A DNA stretch of 64,000 nt from Lepus europaeus. Taxonomy: Eukaryota > Chordata > Mammalia > Lagomorpha > Leporidae. Positions 59,901 through 62,511 of the stretch are shown here, in pieces. How positions within the stretch are numbered: the stretch's first letter is position 1; every line of letters starts with the position of its first letter. The notes under the pieces are model-generated. The model searched no databases and was not told where the DNA came from. It was given only the letters and a program-made list of their open reading frames with translations. A program made the position numbers and the translations under genes. Location: NCBI RefSeq assembly GCF_033115175.1, contig NC_084827.1:24980001-25044000 (forward strand), in the 5' to 3' direction.

Positions 59901-60818
59901 TGTACAAGTGTGAATTGATTTAAAAAAAAATACTAAATGTACTTAATTCTTCGAATAGGGAAAATACTCATTACTTTTTAAATGAAAAATAATACTAACA
60001 AATGTTCGATTTCACTGTTGTTTTTGTTATTACATAAAGAATTCTCCACACCTCCAAAATTGGTACTGATTTGTAAAAGCTAGGACTGCTTTTCGAGAAA
60101 CAGGAGGGGAATCATCAAGCTGAATATTTCCAAATAAAATTATGATAACATCTATGCACAGCTAGCTTTGCAAAAAAAAAAAATGCAAAGAAGAGACTTT
60201 TTGTTCTTAATATTATTTTGTTTTTTTACATGTGAAAGTGAATTGCCTTTTCAATAGGGGGGAGAAAAGCATACTTTGTTTTTTTCTGTTTTCATTTCAG
60301 CACCACCACCTCCACCACCATCAAGGGCAGGGCCACCTCCTCCTCCACCCCCTCCGCATAGCTCAGGCCCTCCCCCTCCTCCTGCCAGGGGAAGAGGTGC
60401 CCCTCCACCACCACCTTCAAGAGCCCCCACAGCTGCACCTCCACCTCCGCCTCCTTCGAGGCCAGGTGTAGGAGTCCCTCCACCACCGCCAAATAGGATG
60501 TACCCTCCTCCGCCTCCAGCCCTTCCCTCCTCAGCACCTACAGGGCCTCCACCACCACCACCACCTCCACCTCTGTCAGGCATTCTGGCACCGCCCCCAC
60601 CACCACCACCTCCTCCACCAGGGCCACCACCTCCCCCTGGCCTGCCTTCTGATGGGGACCATCAAGTTCCAGCTCCTGCAGGAAGCAAAGCAGCTCTTTT
60701 AGATCAAATTAGAGAGGGTGCTCAGCTAAAGAAAGTGGAACAGAACAGTCGACCGGTGTCCTGCTCTGGAAGGGATGCACTTTTAGACCAGATTCGACAG
60801 GGTATTCAGCTGAAGTCT
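563..60818 (+). CDS. WASL: N-WASP (WASL), nine exons, 3' end outside the window
   Basis: Join 563-682, 37550-37684, 40550-40636, 41003-41099, 43834-43857, 50676-50844, 52246-52288, 54757-54910, 60301-60818: 1347 nt, 449 codons, no stop. N-WASP activates the Arp2/3 complex to nucleate branched actin at membranes, downstream of Cdc42, PIP2 and SH3 adaptors. Layout by residue: WH1 about 30-142 (binds WIP); basic patch 187-198 (binds PIP2); CRIB core 204-217 ([14 protein letters not shown], binds Cdc42-GTP); autoinhibitory GBD helices 226-276, including Tyr257, which lines up with the regulatory Tyr256 of human N-WASP; proline-rich region 278-400; two WH2 actin-binding motifs about 405-422 and 433-450. 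The start is chosen for its A at -3 and the family N-terminus ([14 protein letters not shown]). Exons 2-9 are flanked by AG and exons 1-9 by GT. The missing part is the central/acidic tail of about 56 residues. WAS is excluded: the basic patch and the doubled WH2 are N-WASP traits. Confidence 0.98.
1050..1977. other. 5' part of intron 1, no feature recognised
   Basis: Transition from the CpG island to AT-rich intron. No repeat family or coding potential that I recognise. Being next to the promoter, it may hold regulatory sites that cannot be seen from one sequence. Confidence 0.5.
1978..2115 (+). repeat. MIR fragment
   Basis: Contains the MIR-like run of 'aaatgggaaaacttagcc', 'aagtcacacaaccatttggtaa' and 'tttccactacatcatg', in MIR order. 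Confidence 0.7.
2116..2928. other. intron, no feature recognised
   Basis: AT-rich with two T tracts (about 2128 and 2240). No repeat or gene recognised. Confidence 0.5.
2932..2962 (+). repeat. (CT)n microsatellite
   Basis: Fifteen or so CT units with a single interruption (CTAT). Confidence 0.9.
2985..3420 (+). repeat. ancient interspersed repeat, family uncertain (L2/MIR age)
   Basis: Has the pattern 'caacaagcgtgtgttggg', 'ctcagggagcttggtgttct', 'aaacaaacgtataaactga', typical of an old mammalian-wide repeat. Similar pieces lie at 4160-4380 and 28290-28660. I cannot name the family safely. Confidence 0.45.
3453..3625 (+). repeat. MER5A-like hAT (Charlie) DNA transposon
   Basis: 'Tgcattggaaccatggtgg', 'gagtctggggtggaggttgg' and 'acagtttgagacccactgg' follow the MER5A layout, ending in the typical 'gaacccactg'-like terminus. 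Confidence 0.65.
3759..4099 (+). repeat. CSINE, young, full length
   Basis: Starts GGCCGGCGCCGTGG, has a tRNA-like B box (GGTTCTAGTCC) and ends in a pure A tail. Target-site duplication AAGTTCT at 3752-3758 and 4098-4104. One of the few sense-oriented copies. Confidence 0.93.
4160..4380 (+). repeat. ancient interspersed repeat, family uncertain
   Basis: 'Gccacaagatcagatttgat' followed by 'gtggaggcagtatagaagg' matches the same mammalian-wide repeat type as 2985-3420. The two may be one element split by the MER5A and CSINE insertions. Confidence 0.4.
4788..4912 (+). repeat. mariner-like (MARNA-type) short remnant
   Basis: 'Gtgcttcaaaaagttgatgg' plus 'gaaatttatagagaag' and the closing 'gtgaactttttgaggact' form a short inverted-repeat element, related in its termini to 28727-28850 and 33087-34145. 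Confidence 0.5.
4913..5480. other. intron, no feature recognised
   Basis: AT-rich unique-looking sequence; no repeat or gene recognised. Confidence 0.5.
5482..5805 (-). repeat. CSINE, old and diverged
   Basis: Minus orientation: degraded tail, then 'ttctggttcattctctg', 'gccaggctgagtccaggagc', 'cttgagccattatctgctgc' and 'ggcaacttaactgctgggtc'. Confidence 0.8.
5942..6280 (-). repeat. CSINE
   Basis: Minus orientation, complete from 'aagatttatttatttatttg' to 'ccacagcgccagcccc'. Imperfect target duplication 'atagttcacctt' before and 'ctatttcacctt' after. Confidence 0.92.
6290..7100. other. intron, no feature recognised
   Basis: No repeat or gene recognised. A minus-strand 81-codon frame at 6689-6934 looks like chance. 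Confidence 0.5.
7110..7880 (-). repeat. L1 fragment (3' part of ORF2, antisense), split by a CSINE
   Basis: 'Gatgagatggtatatcattg', 'gatgttgagcattttttcatg' and 'gtagcttgcaaaagtttttt' are the usual antisense text of L1 ORF2 C-terminal sequence. Interrupted at 7384-7694. Confidence 0.85.
7384..7694 (-). repeat. CSINE inserted in L1
   Basis: Minus orientation, 'aagatttatttatttatttg' to 'ccacagtgccagaccc'; moderately diverged. The L1 text resumes on the far side. Confidence 0.9.
7925..8740 (-). repeat. lagomorph-type L1 3' end (antisense), split by a CSINE
   Basis: Same family as 22578-23206: shares 'ctactccctctcccatccca'-like, 'atatacagaagaccaac'-like, 'gaggtcctacatgggaag'-like and 'aaagtggaagttctctc' blocks in the same order. 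Interrupted at 8077-8386. Confidence 0.8.
8077..8386 (-). repeat. CSINE, young, in L1
   Basis: Starts with a long T tract and ends near CTGGCC. Target duplication AAGATTC at 8070-8076 and 8387-8393. The empty site can be seen in the related L1 copy near 22729. Confidence 0.92.
8747..8774 (+). repeat. (AAC)n microsatellite
   Basis: Nine uninterrupted AAC units, probably length-variable. Confidence 0.95.
8775..9258. other. intron, short CA tract only
   Basis: Contains a small (CA)n at about 8973-8988. The text near 9030-9220 may be an old L1 piece, but it is too diverged to call. Confidence 0.45.
9260..9574 (-). repeat. CSINE, old
   Basis: Minus orientation: 'ggctggttcactttctaaat', 'cacattagcaggaagct'-like and 'ctgtgccaaaatgcccacc' are recognisable. 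Confidence 0.8.
9904..10228 (-). repeat. CSINE with an internal duplication
   Basis: Minus orientation. The block 'ctagcactggtcaggcca' occurs twice (about 9978-9995 and 10011-10028), a small local duplication inside the SINE. Confidence 0.85.
10669..10954 (-). repeat. CSINE
   Basis: Minus orientation, 'aaagatttacgcatttattc' to 'ctgtgccacaatgtcc'; inserted in the old L1. Confidence 0.85.
11270..11596 (-). repeat. CSINE, young, with a 16-bp target duplication
   Basis: Perfect duplication GATATTGTTGACTTTA at 11254-11269 and 11597-11612 on either side; the head ends in 'ccacggcacgggcccc'. Confidence 0.95.
12448..12768 (-). repeat. CSINE
   Basis: Minus orientation, 'gatttatttgtttatttg' to 'ggcacaacactggcacc'; inserted in the old L1. 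Confidence 0.87.
13021..13040 (+). repeat. short tandem duplication inside old L1
   Basis: 'Ctgcagacattacagttttt' occurs twice in direct succession (about 13003-13022 and 13024-13043). Confidence 0.75.
13064..13370 (-). repeat. CSINE, old
   Basis: Minus orientation with a short GA tract and 'ccacaatgccaagccc' at its head end; inserted in the old L1. Confidence 0.85.
13880..14470 (-). repeat. old L1 fragment, antisense
   Basis: 'Tttaggtttacagaaaaacc', 'cattagtgtgataaattc' and 'gagtagtttaactgtcct' match old L1 3' text read antisense, running into ORF2-like text near 14340. Confidence 0.7.
14470..14690 (-). repeat. L1 3' UTR piece inserted in old L1
   Basis: 'Gtacagtaccaagaagacaa' and 'agtaggaagaccacagtttg' differ in style from the L1 text on both sides, which resumes at about 14700. 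Confidence 0.5.
14700..15064 (-). repeat. old L1 fragment, antisense
   Basis: Continues the ORF2 C-terminal antisense text: 'gatcctttgcctgtctttt', 'gagttctttgtttac', 'tgtctttgacagaacag', 'atttctgaaatgtcattgcc'-like. Confidence 0.75.
15066..15212 (-). repeat. CSINE, old, 5' half only
   Basis: 'Cattagcaggaagctgg' and 'gatatgggatgctgatg' to the head; the tail half is missing. Confidence 0.7.
15250..15755. repeat. Tigger-like DNA transposon composite, split by a CSINE
   Basis: Terminal inverted repeats GGTTGAACATCCCTAA (15252-15267) and its exact complement (15656-15671). Together with their subterminal repeats they form a palindromic short element. A further arm in the opposite sense (15672-15755, 'gcaaaatattccaaatttgg') belongs to the same family. 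The family resembles Tigger7/MER104; a better-preserved relative lies at 58619-58924. Confidence 0.7.
15306..15588 (+). repeat. CSINE, old, inside the Tigger-like element
   Basis: Plus orientation: 'gcatttggtgcagcag' head, 'cttctgctgacacatgccct' and a decayed 'ccaaataaaatgaaa' tail. Confidence 0.8.
15770..16109 (-). repeat. old L1 fragment, antisense
   Basis: 'Tttgtcaattttattgatg', 'gcattcaagtgctagaaat' and 'ttactgtatcccacaa' are antisense L1M-type text. Confidence 0.65.
16110..16427 (-). repeat. CSINE with an expanded (GA)n
   Basis: Minus orientation; a GA run of about 11 units and a CGCACGCACC stretch follow the tail. Ends 'ttacaccaaacacctgcccc'. Confidence 0.87.
16428..17812. other. intron, no feature recognised
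   Basis: AT-rich, apparently repeat-free for 1.4 kb, except that 17450-17630 may be a decayed L1 piece. Confidence 0.5.
17815..18126 (-). repeat. CSINE
   Basis: Minus orientation, complete to 'ccacagcgccagcccc'; flanked by similar 'attttttctgaa' on both sides (target duplication). Confidence 0.92.
18127..18490. other. intron, no feature recognised
   Basis: Unique-looking sequence; no repeat or gene recognised. Confidence 0.45.
18490..18800 (-). repeat. L1 3' UTR fragment, antisense
   Basis: 'Attgatcaaatcagtttgtt', 'gtgaactatagtcattcc' and 'ggtatccattagccagcct' are antisense L1 3' UTR text. Confidence 0.7.
18801..19275. other. intron, no feature recognised
   Basis: A 72-codon plus-strand frame ends here (18741-18959), but its first part is L1 text and I cannot match the rest to a gene. 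Confidence 0.4.
19286..19643 (-). repeat. CSINE, young, GC-rich subfamily
   Basis: Perfect target duplication CCCATCTTCT at 19276-19285 and 19644-19653. Shares the subfamily-specific block 'gcgctgcggccggcgcaccg' with 20385-20728. Confidence 0.95.
20385..20728 (-). repeat. CSINE, young, GC-rich subfamily
   Basis: Nearly identical to 19286-19643 over its whole length. The A-tail is a T tract at the left; the head reads 'ccacggcgccggcc'. Confidence 0.94.
21741..22004 (-). repeat. CSINE, young, with an internal deletion
   Basis: Target duplication 'ggggaaa(g)caggatttt' at 21724-21740 and 22005-22020. Relative to 20385-20728 it lacks about 80 bp (the GA-rich block and 'ttggttcaccctc' region), with the break at 'gtggacagt|gcagccagc'. 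Confidence 0.92.
22261..22577 (-). repeat. CSINE, young, sitting in the L1 poly-A
   Basis: Starts with a T tract, ends 'ccacggcgccggcc', and is followed by another T tract that belongs to the L1 tail. Confidence 0.92.
22578..23206 (-). repeat. 5'-truncated lagomorph L1 3' end
   Basis: Same family as 7925-8740. Runs from its tail (T tract) to a truncation point, and is flanked by the 13-bp duplication described for the host SINE. Confidence 0.85.
23347..24306. other. intron, no feature recognised
   Basis: AT-rich; no repeat or gene recognised. Confidence 0.5.
24311..24650 (+). repeat. CSINE, sense orientation
   Basis: 'Ggtcagcgttgcggtgtagc' head to 'aataaataaatcttta' tail and A tract. Confidence 0.9.
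24868..25178 (-). repeat. CSINE
   Basis: Minus orientation, T tract, GA block, then 'ggaggattaaccaagtgagc' and 'cacagctctggcccc' at the head. Confidence 0.92.
25179..25866. other. intron, no feature recognised
   Basis: A short local repeat of 'acaacacaagtta' around 25445-25495; otherwise unremarkable. Confidence 0.5.
25868..26105 (+). repeat. MIR, nearly full length
   Basis: 'Gcaatattctaagcaaactt', 'tatccccattttgcagatga', 'aagctaataagtggttgaat' and 'agagtctgtgctttcaatca' follow the MIR consensus in order. Confidence 0.9.
26452..26652 (-). repeat. CSINE with an internal deletion
   Basis: Tail half is clear ('gttcactccccaaatggctg', 'gtgcaggggcccaaag'); then a jump to a fragment of the head ('gccactgtgccaaaa'). 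Confidence 0.8.
26653..28289. other. intron, mostly unassigned
   Basis: The 26930-27250 part looks like an old antisense L1 piece ('tttaagcagcaatatggtat', 'ctgcagtatatttaacaa'), with low confidence. The rest is unassigned. Confidence 0.4.
28290..28660 (+). repeat. ancient interspersed repeat, family uncertain
   Basis: 'Tctggcatagtgctagaaga', 'gatcctgtcttcaggaaaat' and 'gtaactgctataatgagt' recall the mammalian-wide element also seen at 2985-3420. Confidence 0.4.
28727..28850 (+). repeat. mariner-like (MARNA-type) short remnant
   Basis: 'Gtacttcagaaagttcatgg' and 'aaaagataagttttttttga' match the terminus of the larger mariner copy at 33087. The right end 'cacgtttcatgaatttttgg' is its inverted partner. 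Confidence 0.6.
29005..29352 (+). repeat. CSINE, sense orientation
   Basis: 'Gggcatcccatatggac' head, long CT-rich block, and 'gaataaataaatg' tail. Flanked by similar 'atccaaatcc' and 'atccaaaccc'. Confidence 0.88.
29353..29935. other. intron, no feature recognised
   Basis: No repeat or gene recognised. Confidence 0.45.
29937..30280 (+). repeat. CSINE, sense orientation, old
   Basis: 'Ggtgggcatcatattgcagt' head, 'ctgtctctgcctgtctgtc' block, 'caaatcagtaaatctttttt' tail. Confidence 0.85.
30340..30700 (+). repeat. ancient interspersed repeat, family uncertain
   Basis: 'Gttatatgttgctgcaaaca' with 'tttctcatgattctctgg' is the layout of an old mammalian LTR/DNA repeat. Related text occurs at 37300-37500. 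Confidence 0.4.
31075..31776 (-). repeat. CSINE, interrupted by a solo LTR
   Basis: Minus orientation, in two parts (31075-31362 and 31730-31776). Perfect target duplication GGGAAGCCTTT at 31064-31074 and 31777-31787. Confidence 0.93.
31363..31729 (+). mobile_element. solo LTR of an endogenous retrovirus (367 bp)
   Basis: Begins TGTTAG and ends CTTACA (TG...CA termini). Inside are a CCAAT box at 31507-31511, a TATA-like AAAATATAA near 31555-31563 and a polyadenylation signal AATAAA at 31680-31685, in the order of an LTR read on the plus strand. No internal viral genes remain, so this is a recombination remnant. Flanks AGTGC and GGCAC both derive easily from GGCGC of the host SINE by CpG decay, which would be a 5-bp target duplication. 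Family not assigned. Confidence 0.8.
31788..33086. other. intron, no feature recognised
   Basis: AT-rich; no repeat or gene recognised. Confidence 0.45.
33087..34145 (-). pseudogene. mariner-family transposon with a dead transposase
   Basis: The left end 'gggtcttcaaaaggtttgtg' is a mariner-like terminus. On the minus strand at about 33415-33445 the frame reads HHKNAPAN, where mariner transposases have HHDNAPAH. At 33315-33356 it reads [17 protein letters not shown], where they have YSPDLAPSDF. So the Asp of HHDNA is Lys and the Asp of YSPDL is Glu. The two motifs are about 30 codons apart and out of frame, against the usual 34-35, so there is also an indel. Upstream coding is riddled with stops. 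The right end is cut off near a SINE scrap at 34157. Confidence 0.75.
34157..34217 (-). repeat. CSINE, head fragment only
   Basis: 'Ggtttaaccccctgtgccac' and 'tgcacttacccc' are the SINE head; nothing else remains. Confidence 0.65.
34449..34739 (+). repeat. CSINE, young, sense orientation
   Basis: Target duplication GAAAGCTACCTTTG (34435-34448) and GAAAGCCACCTTTG (34740-34753), one mismatch. Has a deletion between the 'tgggcaccc' block and the 'accggccgtggcgg' block. Confidence 0.94.
34960..35262 (-). repeat. CSINE, old
   Basis: Minus orientation, 'attttatttgaaaggcagag' to 'gccgaatgcccacccc'. Confidence 0.83.
35263..36300. other. intron, repeat-poor
   Basis: About 1 kb with no recognisable repeat beyond a short (TTG)n at 35280. 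Candidate for conservation testing. Confidence 0.45.
36312..36646 (-). repeat. CSINE, with target duplication
   Basis: Perfect duplication CAACATAGTAT at 36301-36311 and 36647-36657. Confidence 0.95.
36658..37549. other. 3' end of intron 1
   Basis: Mostly unassigned. Part (37300-37500) resembles an old mammalian repeat ('agctagtggcttaaaataac', 'ctgtgggtcaggaattcagg'). It ends at the exon 2 acceptor; the only pyrimidine tract near it is interrupted by 'aacctaacgg'. Confidence 0.5.
37550..37684 (+). CDS. WASL: WASL exon 2 (residues 41-85)
   Basis: 45 codons, phase 0 to phase 0, between TTTTGCAG and GTAAGT. Encodes the WH1 core from [15 protein letters not shown] to [11 protein letters not shown]. 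This part of WH1 (an EVH1/PH-like fold) helps form the groove that grips the WIP peptide. Skipping would keep the frame but destroy the domain. Confidence 0.97.
37685..38667. other. 5' part of intron 2, no feature recognised
   Basis: AT-rich; no repeat or gene recognised. Confidence 0.5.
38668..38974 (-). repeat. CSINE, old
   Basis: Minus orientation, 'cttatttatttgaaaggcag' to 'caccacaacatttgccc'. Confidence 0.85.
39218..39545 (-). repeat. CSINE, old
   Basis: Minus orientation, 'ttatttatttgaaagtcag' to 'catcacaacaccctcccc'. Confidence 0.85.
39546..40549. other. 3' part of intron 2, no feature recognised
   Basis: AT-rich, ending in a clean pyrimidine tract (TTTTTACTTTTTTTCTAG) at exon 3. 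Confidence 0.5.
40550..40636 (+). CDS. WASL: WASL exon 3 (residues 86-114)
   Basis: 29 codons, phase 0 to 0, between TTTTTCTAG and GTAAGT. Encodes [13 protein letters not shown] through YFHTFAGD, the central strands of WH1. The downstream intron is only 366 bp, the shortest of the gene. Confidence 0.97.
41003..41099 (+). CDS. WASL: WASL exon 4 (residues 115-146 plus one base)
   Basis: 97 nt, phase 0 to 1, between ATTTCAG and GTAACC. Encodes the last WH1 strand and the C-terminal helix ([20 protein letters not shown]) plus the basic LLGRRQRKS. The final G joins the next exon to make Glu147. Confidence 0.97.
41125..41345 (-). repeat. hAT (Charlie-type) nonautonomous DNA transposon
   Basis: 'Acaaatgtggcccgctgcct', 'tctatggctagtttttagcc' and 'atatttactctctggccctt' match, antisense, the widespread element whose end reads 'aaagggccagatagtaaata'. 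Confidence 0.7.
41465..41769 (-). repeat. CSINE, old
   Basis: Minus orientation, 'tttttatttactgatttgaa' to 'tatgccacaacgtcagc'. Confidence 0.87.
41770..43209. other. intron 4, no feature recognised
   Basis: Only a poly-C tract (about 42398-42411) stands out. Confidence 0.45.
43210..43740 (-). repeat. L2-like LINE fragment
   Basis: 'Gtgtcacttgccctattcaa', 'ctccttaactgtggactgtg' and 'tccctgtcctacctccttcc' match the old LINE2-type text 'catgtcactcccctgcttaa ... cctacctctcc'. Lies just upstream of the microexon. Confidence 0.55.
43834..43857 (+). CDS. WASL: WASL exon 5, a 24-nt microexon (Glu147-Gly155)
   Basis: The intron ends in TTTTCTCACAG and the donor is GTAAGC. The exon completes Glu147, encodes KRRDPPN and gives the first base of Gly155. 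Both ends are phase 1, so skipping would remove exactly eight residues without a frameshift. It codes for the linker between WH1 and the basic patch. It sits between introns of 2.7 and 6.8 kb and is too short to show up as an open frame on its own. Confidence 0.95.
43858..44486. other. 5' part of intron 5, no feature recognised
   Basis: AT-rich with one T tract at 44366-44382; 'agaattaaagc' is directly repeated at about 44399-44420. Confidence 0.5.
44487..44808 (-). repeat. CSINE
   Basis: Minus orientation, 'aaagatttattttttatttg' to 'cgccacagcaccagcccc'. Confidence 0.92.
45276..45342 (-). repeat. MIR fragment
   Basis: 'Gctgtggagattaaatcaat' and 'gcttaataaatattagt' match the MIR end read antisense. 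Confidence 0.65.
45368..45578 (-). repeat. CSINE, partial
   Basis: Tail missing; from 'ctcaaatggctgcaacagct' to 'ctgctatgccataactctg'. Inserted among MIR pieces. Confidence 0.8.
45580..45900 (+). repeat. MIR fragments (two)
   Basis: First: 'tatctccattttgtaggtga', 'gaaactgggggcacagatag', 'cacataactagtaaggtgg'. Second, at 45815-45885: 'agaaactgagacctaggg' and 'caagacacatagtatgtgg'. Confidence 0.7.
46575..46588 (+). promoter_or_regulatory. CTCF-like motif 1
   Basis: CCACTTGGTGGAGA, close to the CTCF core CCACYAGGTGGCAG but with mismatches in the second half. Weaker of the two. Confidence 0.3.
46636..46649 (+). promoter_or_regulatory. CTCF-like motif 2
   Basis: CCACTGGGTGGCAG differs from the CTCF core CCACTAGGTGGCAG at one base. 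Lies 61 bp from motif 1 in the same orientation, in a stretch free of recognised SINEs. Confidence 0.45.
47956..48187 (-). repeat. CSINE, 5' truncated
   Basis: Long T tract, GA block and body to 'gccatcctccactgcac'; the head third is absent. Confidence 0.9.
48188..50675. other. 3' part of intron 5, no feature recognised
   Basis: AT-rich, free of recognised repeats for almost 2.5 kb. Minus-strand frames here (for example 115 codons at 49651-49998) have no family signature. Confidence 0.5.
50676..50844 (+). CDS. WASL: WASL exon 6 (Gly155-Gln211), basic patch and start of CRIB
   Basis: 169 nt, phase 1 to 2, between GGCTTGCAG and GTAAGA. Encodes [20 protein letters not shown], the lysine-rich PIP2-binding stretch [12 protein letters not shown] (187-198) and IGTPSNF, the first half of the CRIB motif. 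PIP2 binding here acts together with Cdc42 binding to release autoinhibition. Confidence 0.97.
50915..51229 (-). repeat. CSINE with extra GC-rich text
   Basis: Minus orientation. Starts 70 bp after exon 6. About 40 bp of unusual sequence ('acgggggcgtgtgttgagga') sits in the GA-block position. Confidence 0.8.
51464..51775 (+). repeat. CSINE, old, sense orientation
   Basis: 'Gggtgtttggcctagcaatt' head to 'ctcaaataaattttgaaaa' tail. Confidence 0.85.
51776..52245. other. 3' end of intron 6
   Basis: AT-rich with an ATAC/ATAT-rich stretch (about 51935-51990); acceptor preceded by TTGTTACTTTAG. Confidence 0.5.
52246..52288 (+). CDS. WASL: WASL exon 7 (residues 211-225), second half of CRIB
   Basis: 43 nt, phase 2 to 0, between CTTTAG and GTGAGT. 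Encodes [14 protein letters not shown]; the His-X2-His-Val-Gly part of the Cdc42-binding consensus is intact (H212, H215, V216, G217). Second shortest exon of the gene. Confidence 0.96.
52289..52849. other. 5' part of intron 7, no feature recognised
   Basis: No repeat or gene recognised. Confidence 0.45.
52850..53559 (-). repeat. L1 3' region, antisense
   Basis: 'Gtttccagttgcatccattt', 'gctgagtagtattccatagt', 'gatatctgggttgattccat' and 'ccccattactattgtatcgg' are well-known antisense L1 text. No intact frame. Confidence 0.85.
53560..53867 (-). repeat. CSINE, with target duplication
   Basis: 'Attaatgtttatttt' (53545-53559) before and 'attaacatttatttt' (53868-53882) after. Small deletion in the head half. 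Confidence 0.93.
53933..54635 (+). repeat. CSINE, old, sense; interrupted by an antisense CSINE
   Basis: First part 53933-54223, second 54543-54635. Contains a tandem duplication of about 27 bp ('agccaatctagctccctgct' twice, from about 54017 and 54044). Confidence 0.87.
54224..54542 (-). repeat. CSINE, younger, inside the preceding one
   Basis: Target duplication GAAGATCTCT at 54207-54216 and 54543-54552. The 'ttggttcactc' part is reduced ('gtgtactcccc'). Confidence 0.92.
54757..54910 (+). CDS. WASL: WASL exon 8 (residues 226-276 plus one base), autoinhibitory GBD
   Basis: 154 nt, phase 0 to 1, between CTGTTGTAG and GTAACT. Encodes the helical part of the GTPase-binding domain ([20 protein letters not shown] through [13 protein letters not shown]). 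In the resting protein this packs against the central helix of the missing C-terminus. Tyr257 in KVIYDFIEK corresponds to the Src-family site Tyr256 of human N-WASP. Confidence 0.97.
54911..56290. other. 5' part of intron 8, no repeat recognised
   Basis: Unique-looking AT-rich sequence. Confidence 0.5.
56297..56375 (+). repeat. hAT-type DNA transposon scrap
   Basis: 'Ggtgggaaacatttggcctg' and 'caggctgtgtaaggcccaca' recall the ends of hAT-derived mammalian repeats. Confidence 0.45.
56376..58618. other. intron 8, repeat-poor
   Basis: More than 2 kb without a recognised repeat. Confidence 0.5.
58619..58924 (+). repeat. Tigger-like nonautonomous DNA transposon, near complete
   Basis: 'Gagcatcctgtgtctgaaat' left end, 'ttttggaatatttgcatata' and 'gacctgggtctaaacgct' interior, 'tcagggtgttcaacctgc' right end. 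Same family as 15250-15755. Confidence 0.75.
58925..60300. other. 3' part of intron 8, repeat-poor
   Basis: No recognised repeat up to exon 9. The 59200-59890 part is less AT-rich than its surroundings and is the best place to look for conserved noncoding sequence. Confidence 0.5.
60301..60818 (+). CDS. WASL: WASL exon 9 (residues 277-449), proline-rich region and WH2 motifs
   Basis: 518 nt, phase 1 to 0, between TTTCATTTCAG and GTAAGT. Contains ten runs of five or more prolines (6, 8, 5, 5, 6, 5, 5, 9, 10, 5), punctuated by Ser-Arg, Ala-Arg-Gly-Arg-Gly and Asn-Arg-Met-Tyr. These bind profilin and SH3 proteins such as Nck and Grb2. Then [11 protein letters not shown] leads into WH2 motif 1 ([14 protein letters not shown], 409-422) and motif 2 ([13 protein letters not shown], 437-449). 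The last residue(s) of the second WH2 motif come from the next exon, outside the window. Confidence 0.97.
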
Positions 60819-61398
60819 GTAAGTAATCTGTTCTTTTCGTTGTAGATCATCCATCACAGTGGAATTTGAAGTAATTCGTTAGTTCTTTGAAAAGTTTACT
60901 CTTTTACTTCTCTCTTGCTATTTAGTTTTTTAGCTCTGTGATTTGTAAAATGTTATAAATTATGAAGAGCAGCAATTTTTAGTTCAGTTTGGTAAGCTCC
61001 TATATCACAGTGTAGAACATTTCTGTCATCCCAGAAAGTTCTCACACCTCTTCCCAGTTAGTTCTGCAGGCAAAACAAAACTCTTGACTGCCACAGATTA
61101 GTTTTGCCTATTCTAGAGCTTCATATAAATGGAATTTTGCAATGTTTTTGCAATTTTTTGTTCTAGACTTTTAAATAAAAAGCATTTTAACAAAGAAAAT
61201 CCTTATTAAACTATAGGGAATTAAAAATAGCTCATTTGTAGTTACCTTGGTAAATCCAGACCAATAAGTTTATGAAAACTAAATCATATTCTGAAGTTCC
61301 AAGTTCTGAAATTTAGATTAGTAGAAAATTAGACCCCACAGAAATTTGAAAGGCTTCTAATAGAATTTCTAACATTGATAACAGTTGATTTTGTTTGT
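60819..61398. other. start of intron 9, no feature recognised
   Basis: Unique-looking sequence after the GTAAGT donor. Confidence 0.5.
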
Positions 61399-61711
61399 TT
61401 TTTTATTTAAAGATTTATTTATTCGAAAGGCAGAGTTACAGAGAGGCAGAGGTCTTCCATCTGTTGGTTTACTCCTAAAATGGCCACAACGACCAGAGCT
61501 GAGCCAATTCGATCCAAAGCCAGGAGCTAGGAGTTTCTTCCATGTCTCACATTGTTGCAGGGGCCCAAGGACTTCGGCCATTGTTTACTGCTTTCCCAGG
61601 CCATAACAGAGAGCTAGATTGGAAGTGGAGCAGCCACGACTCTAACCAGCACCCATATGGGATGACAGCACTACAGACGGCCTTACCCATTATGCCACAG
61701 TGCCAGCCCCC
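61399..61711 (-). repeat. CSINE
   Basis: Minus orientation, 'aaagatttatttattcgaaa' to 'gccacagtgccagccccc'. Confidence 0.92.
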
Positions 61712-62029
61712 AGATAATTTTAGATTCTCGGAATTAGGAGAGGTGGTACAGCTTTCACATCATAAATATTCTTTTGATTTTCGTTCAGTCATTAGAAAGT
61801 ATAAAAACCATTTTTAACTTTCAGGGTTGGTTGGTGATGCTATTAAAAGAACAAAAACAGGAGATAGGATAAATTTGGCTTAGGTGTTATAGTTTGCCAA
61901 TCACAATACTGGGGCCTAACCTCTGTGTTTTCTGAGCCTTCATAATTAATGTGTTCTATAGGACTTGAGACAGGTAGTAGATATTAGATTTTTCTATAAG
62001 GTAAATGTAAATGACAGAGGACTTTTTTT

Positions 62030-62334
62030 TTTAACTTTTGGGTTTATTTTTATTTATTTGAGGGATAGAGATATCCTATCACTGGTTCACTCCCCAGATG
62101 CCCTCAATAGCCAGGGCCAGGCCAGGCGAGGCCAAAGACAGAAGCCAGAAACGCAATTTAGGTCTCTCTGTAGGTGGCAGGGACCCATCTACTTTGGCCG
62201 TGACCTGTTGCCTCCTAGGGTACATATTAGCAGGAAACTAGATTCATGAGCAGAACCAGGACTAAAAACCAAGCACTCCAATGTGAAATACAGGCATCAG
62301 ATCAGCACCTTAACCACTATGCCAAATGCTTGGC
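62030..62334 (-). repeat. CSINE, old
   Basis: Minus orientation, 'tttttatttatttgagggat' to 'tgccaaatgcttggcc'. Confidence 0.83.
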
Positions 62335-62511
62335 CTGAGGACATGTTAACTGAAAATTAATTTGTGATGTTGGGGTTAAAGATAAATTTTTAGATCTCAG
62401 TAGAAGGAAAAGTGATGTATAGGAAACAACTGATTAAATGAAAATATTCAAACATTAGCATAGCATAGATTTAGAACATCTGACCTTTAAAATATAACCG
62501 AAACTTTTCCT

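Noticed and set aside
60251..60583. Glycine-rich 110-codon frame on the minus strand of exon 9
   Set aside because: It is the exact mirror of the proline codons (CCN read backwards gives GGN), so it is a by-product and not a gene.
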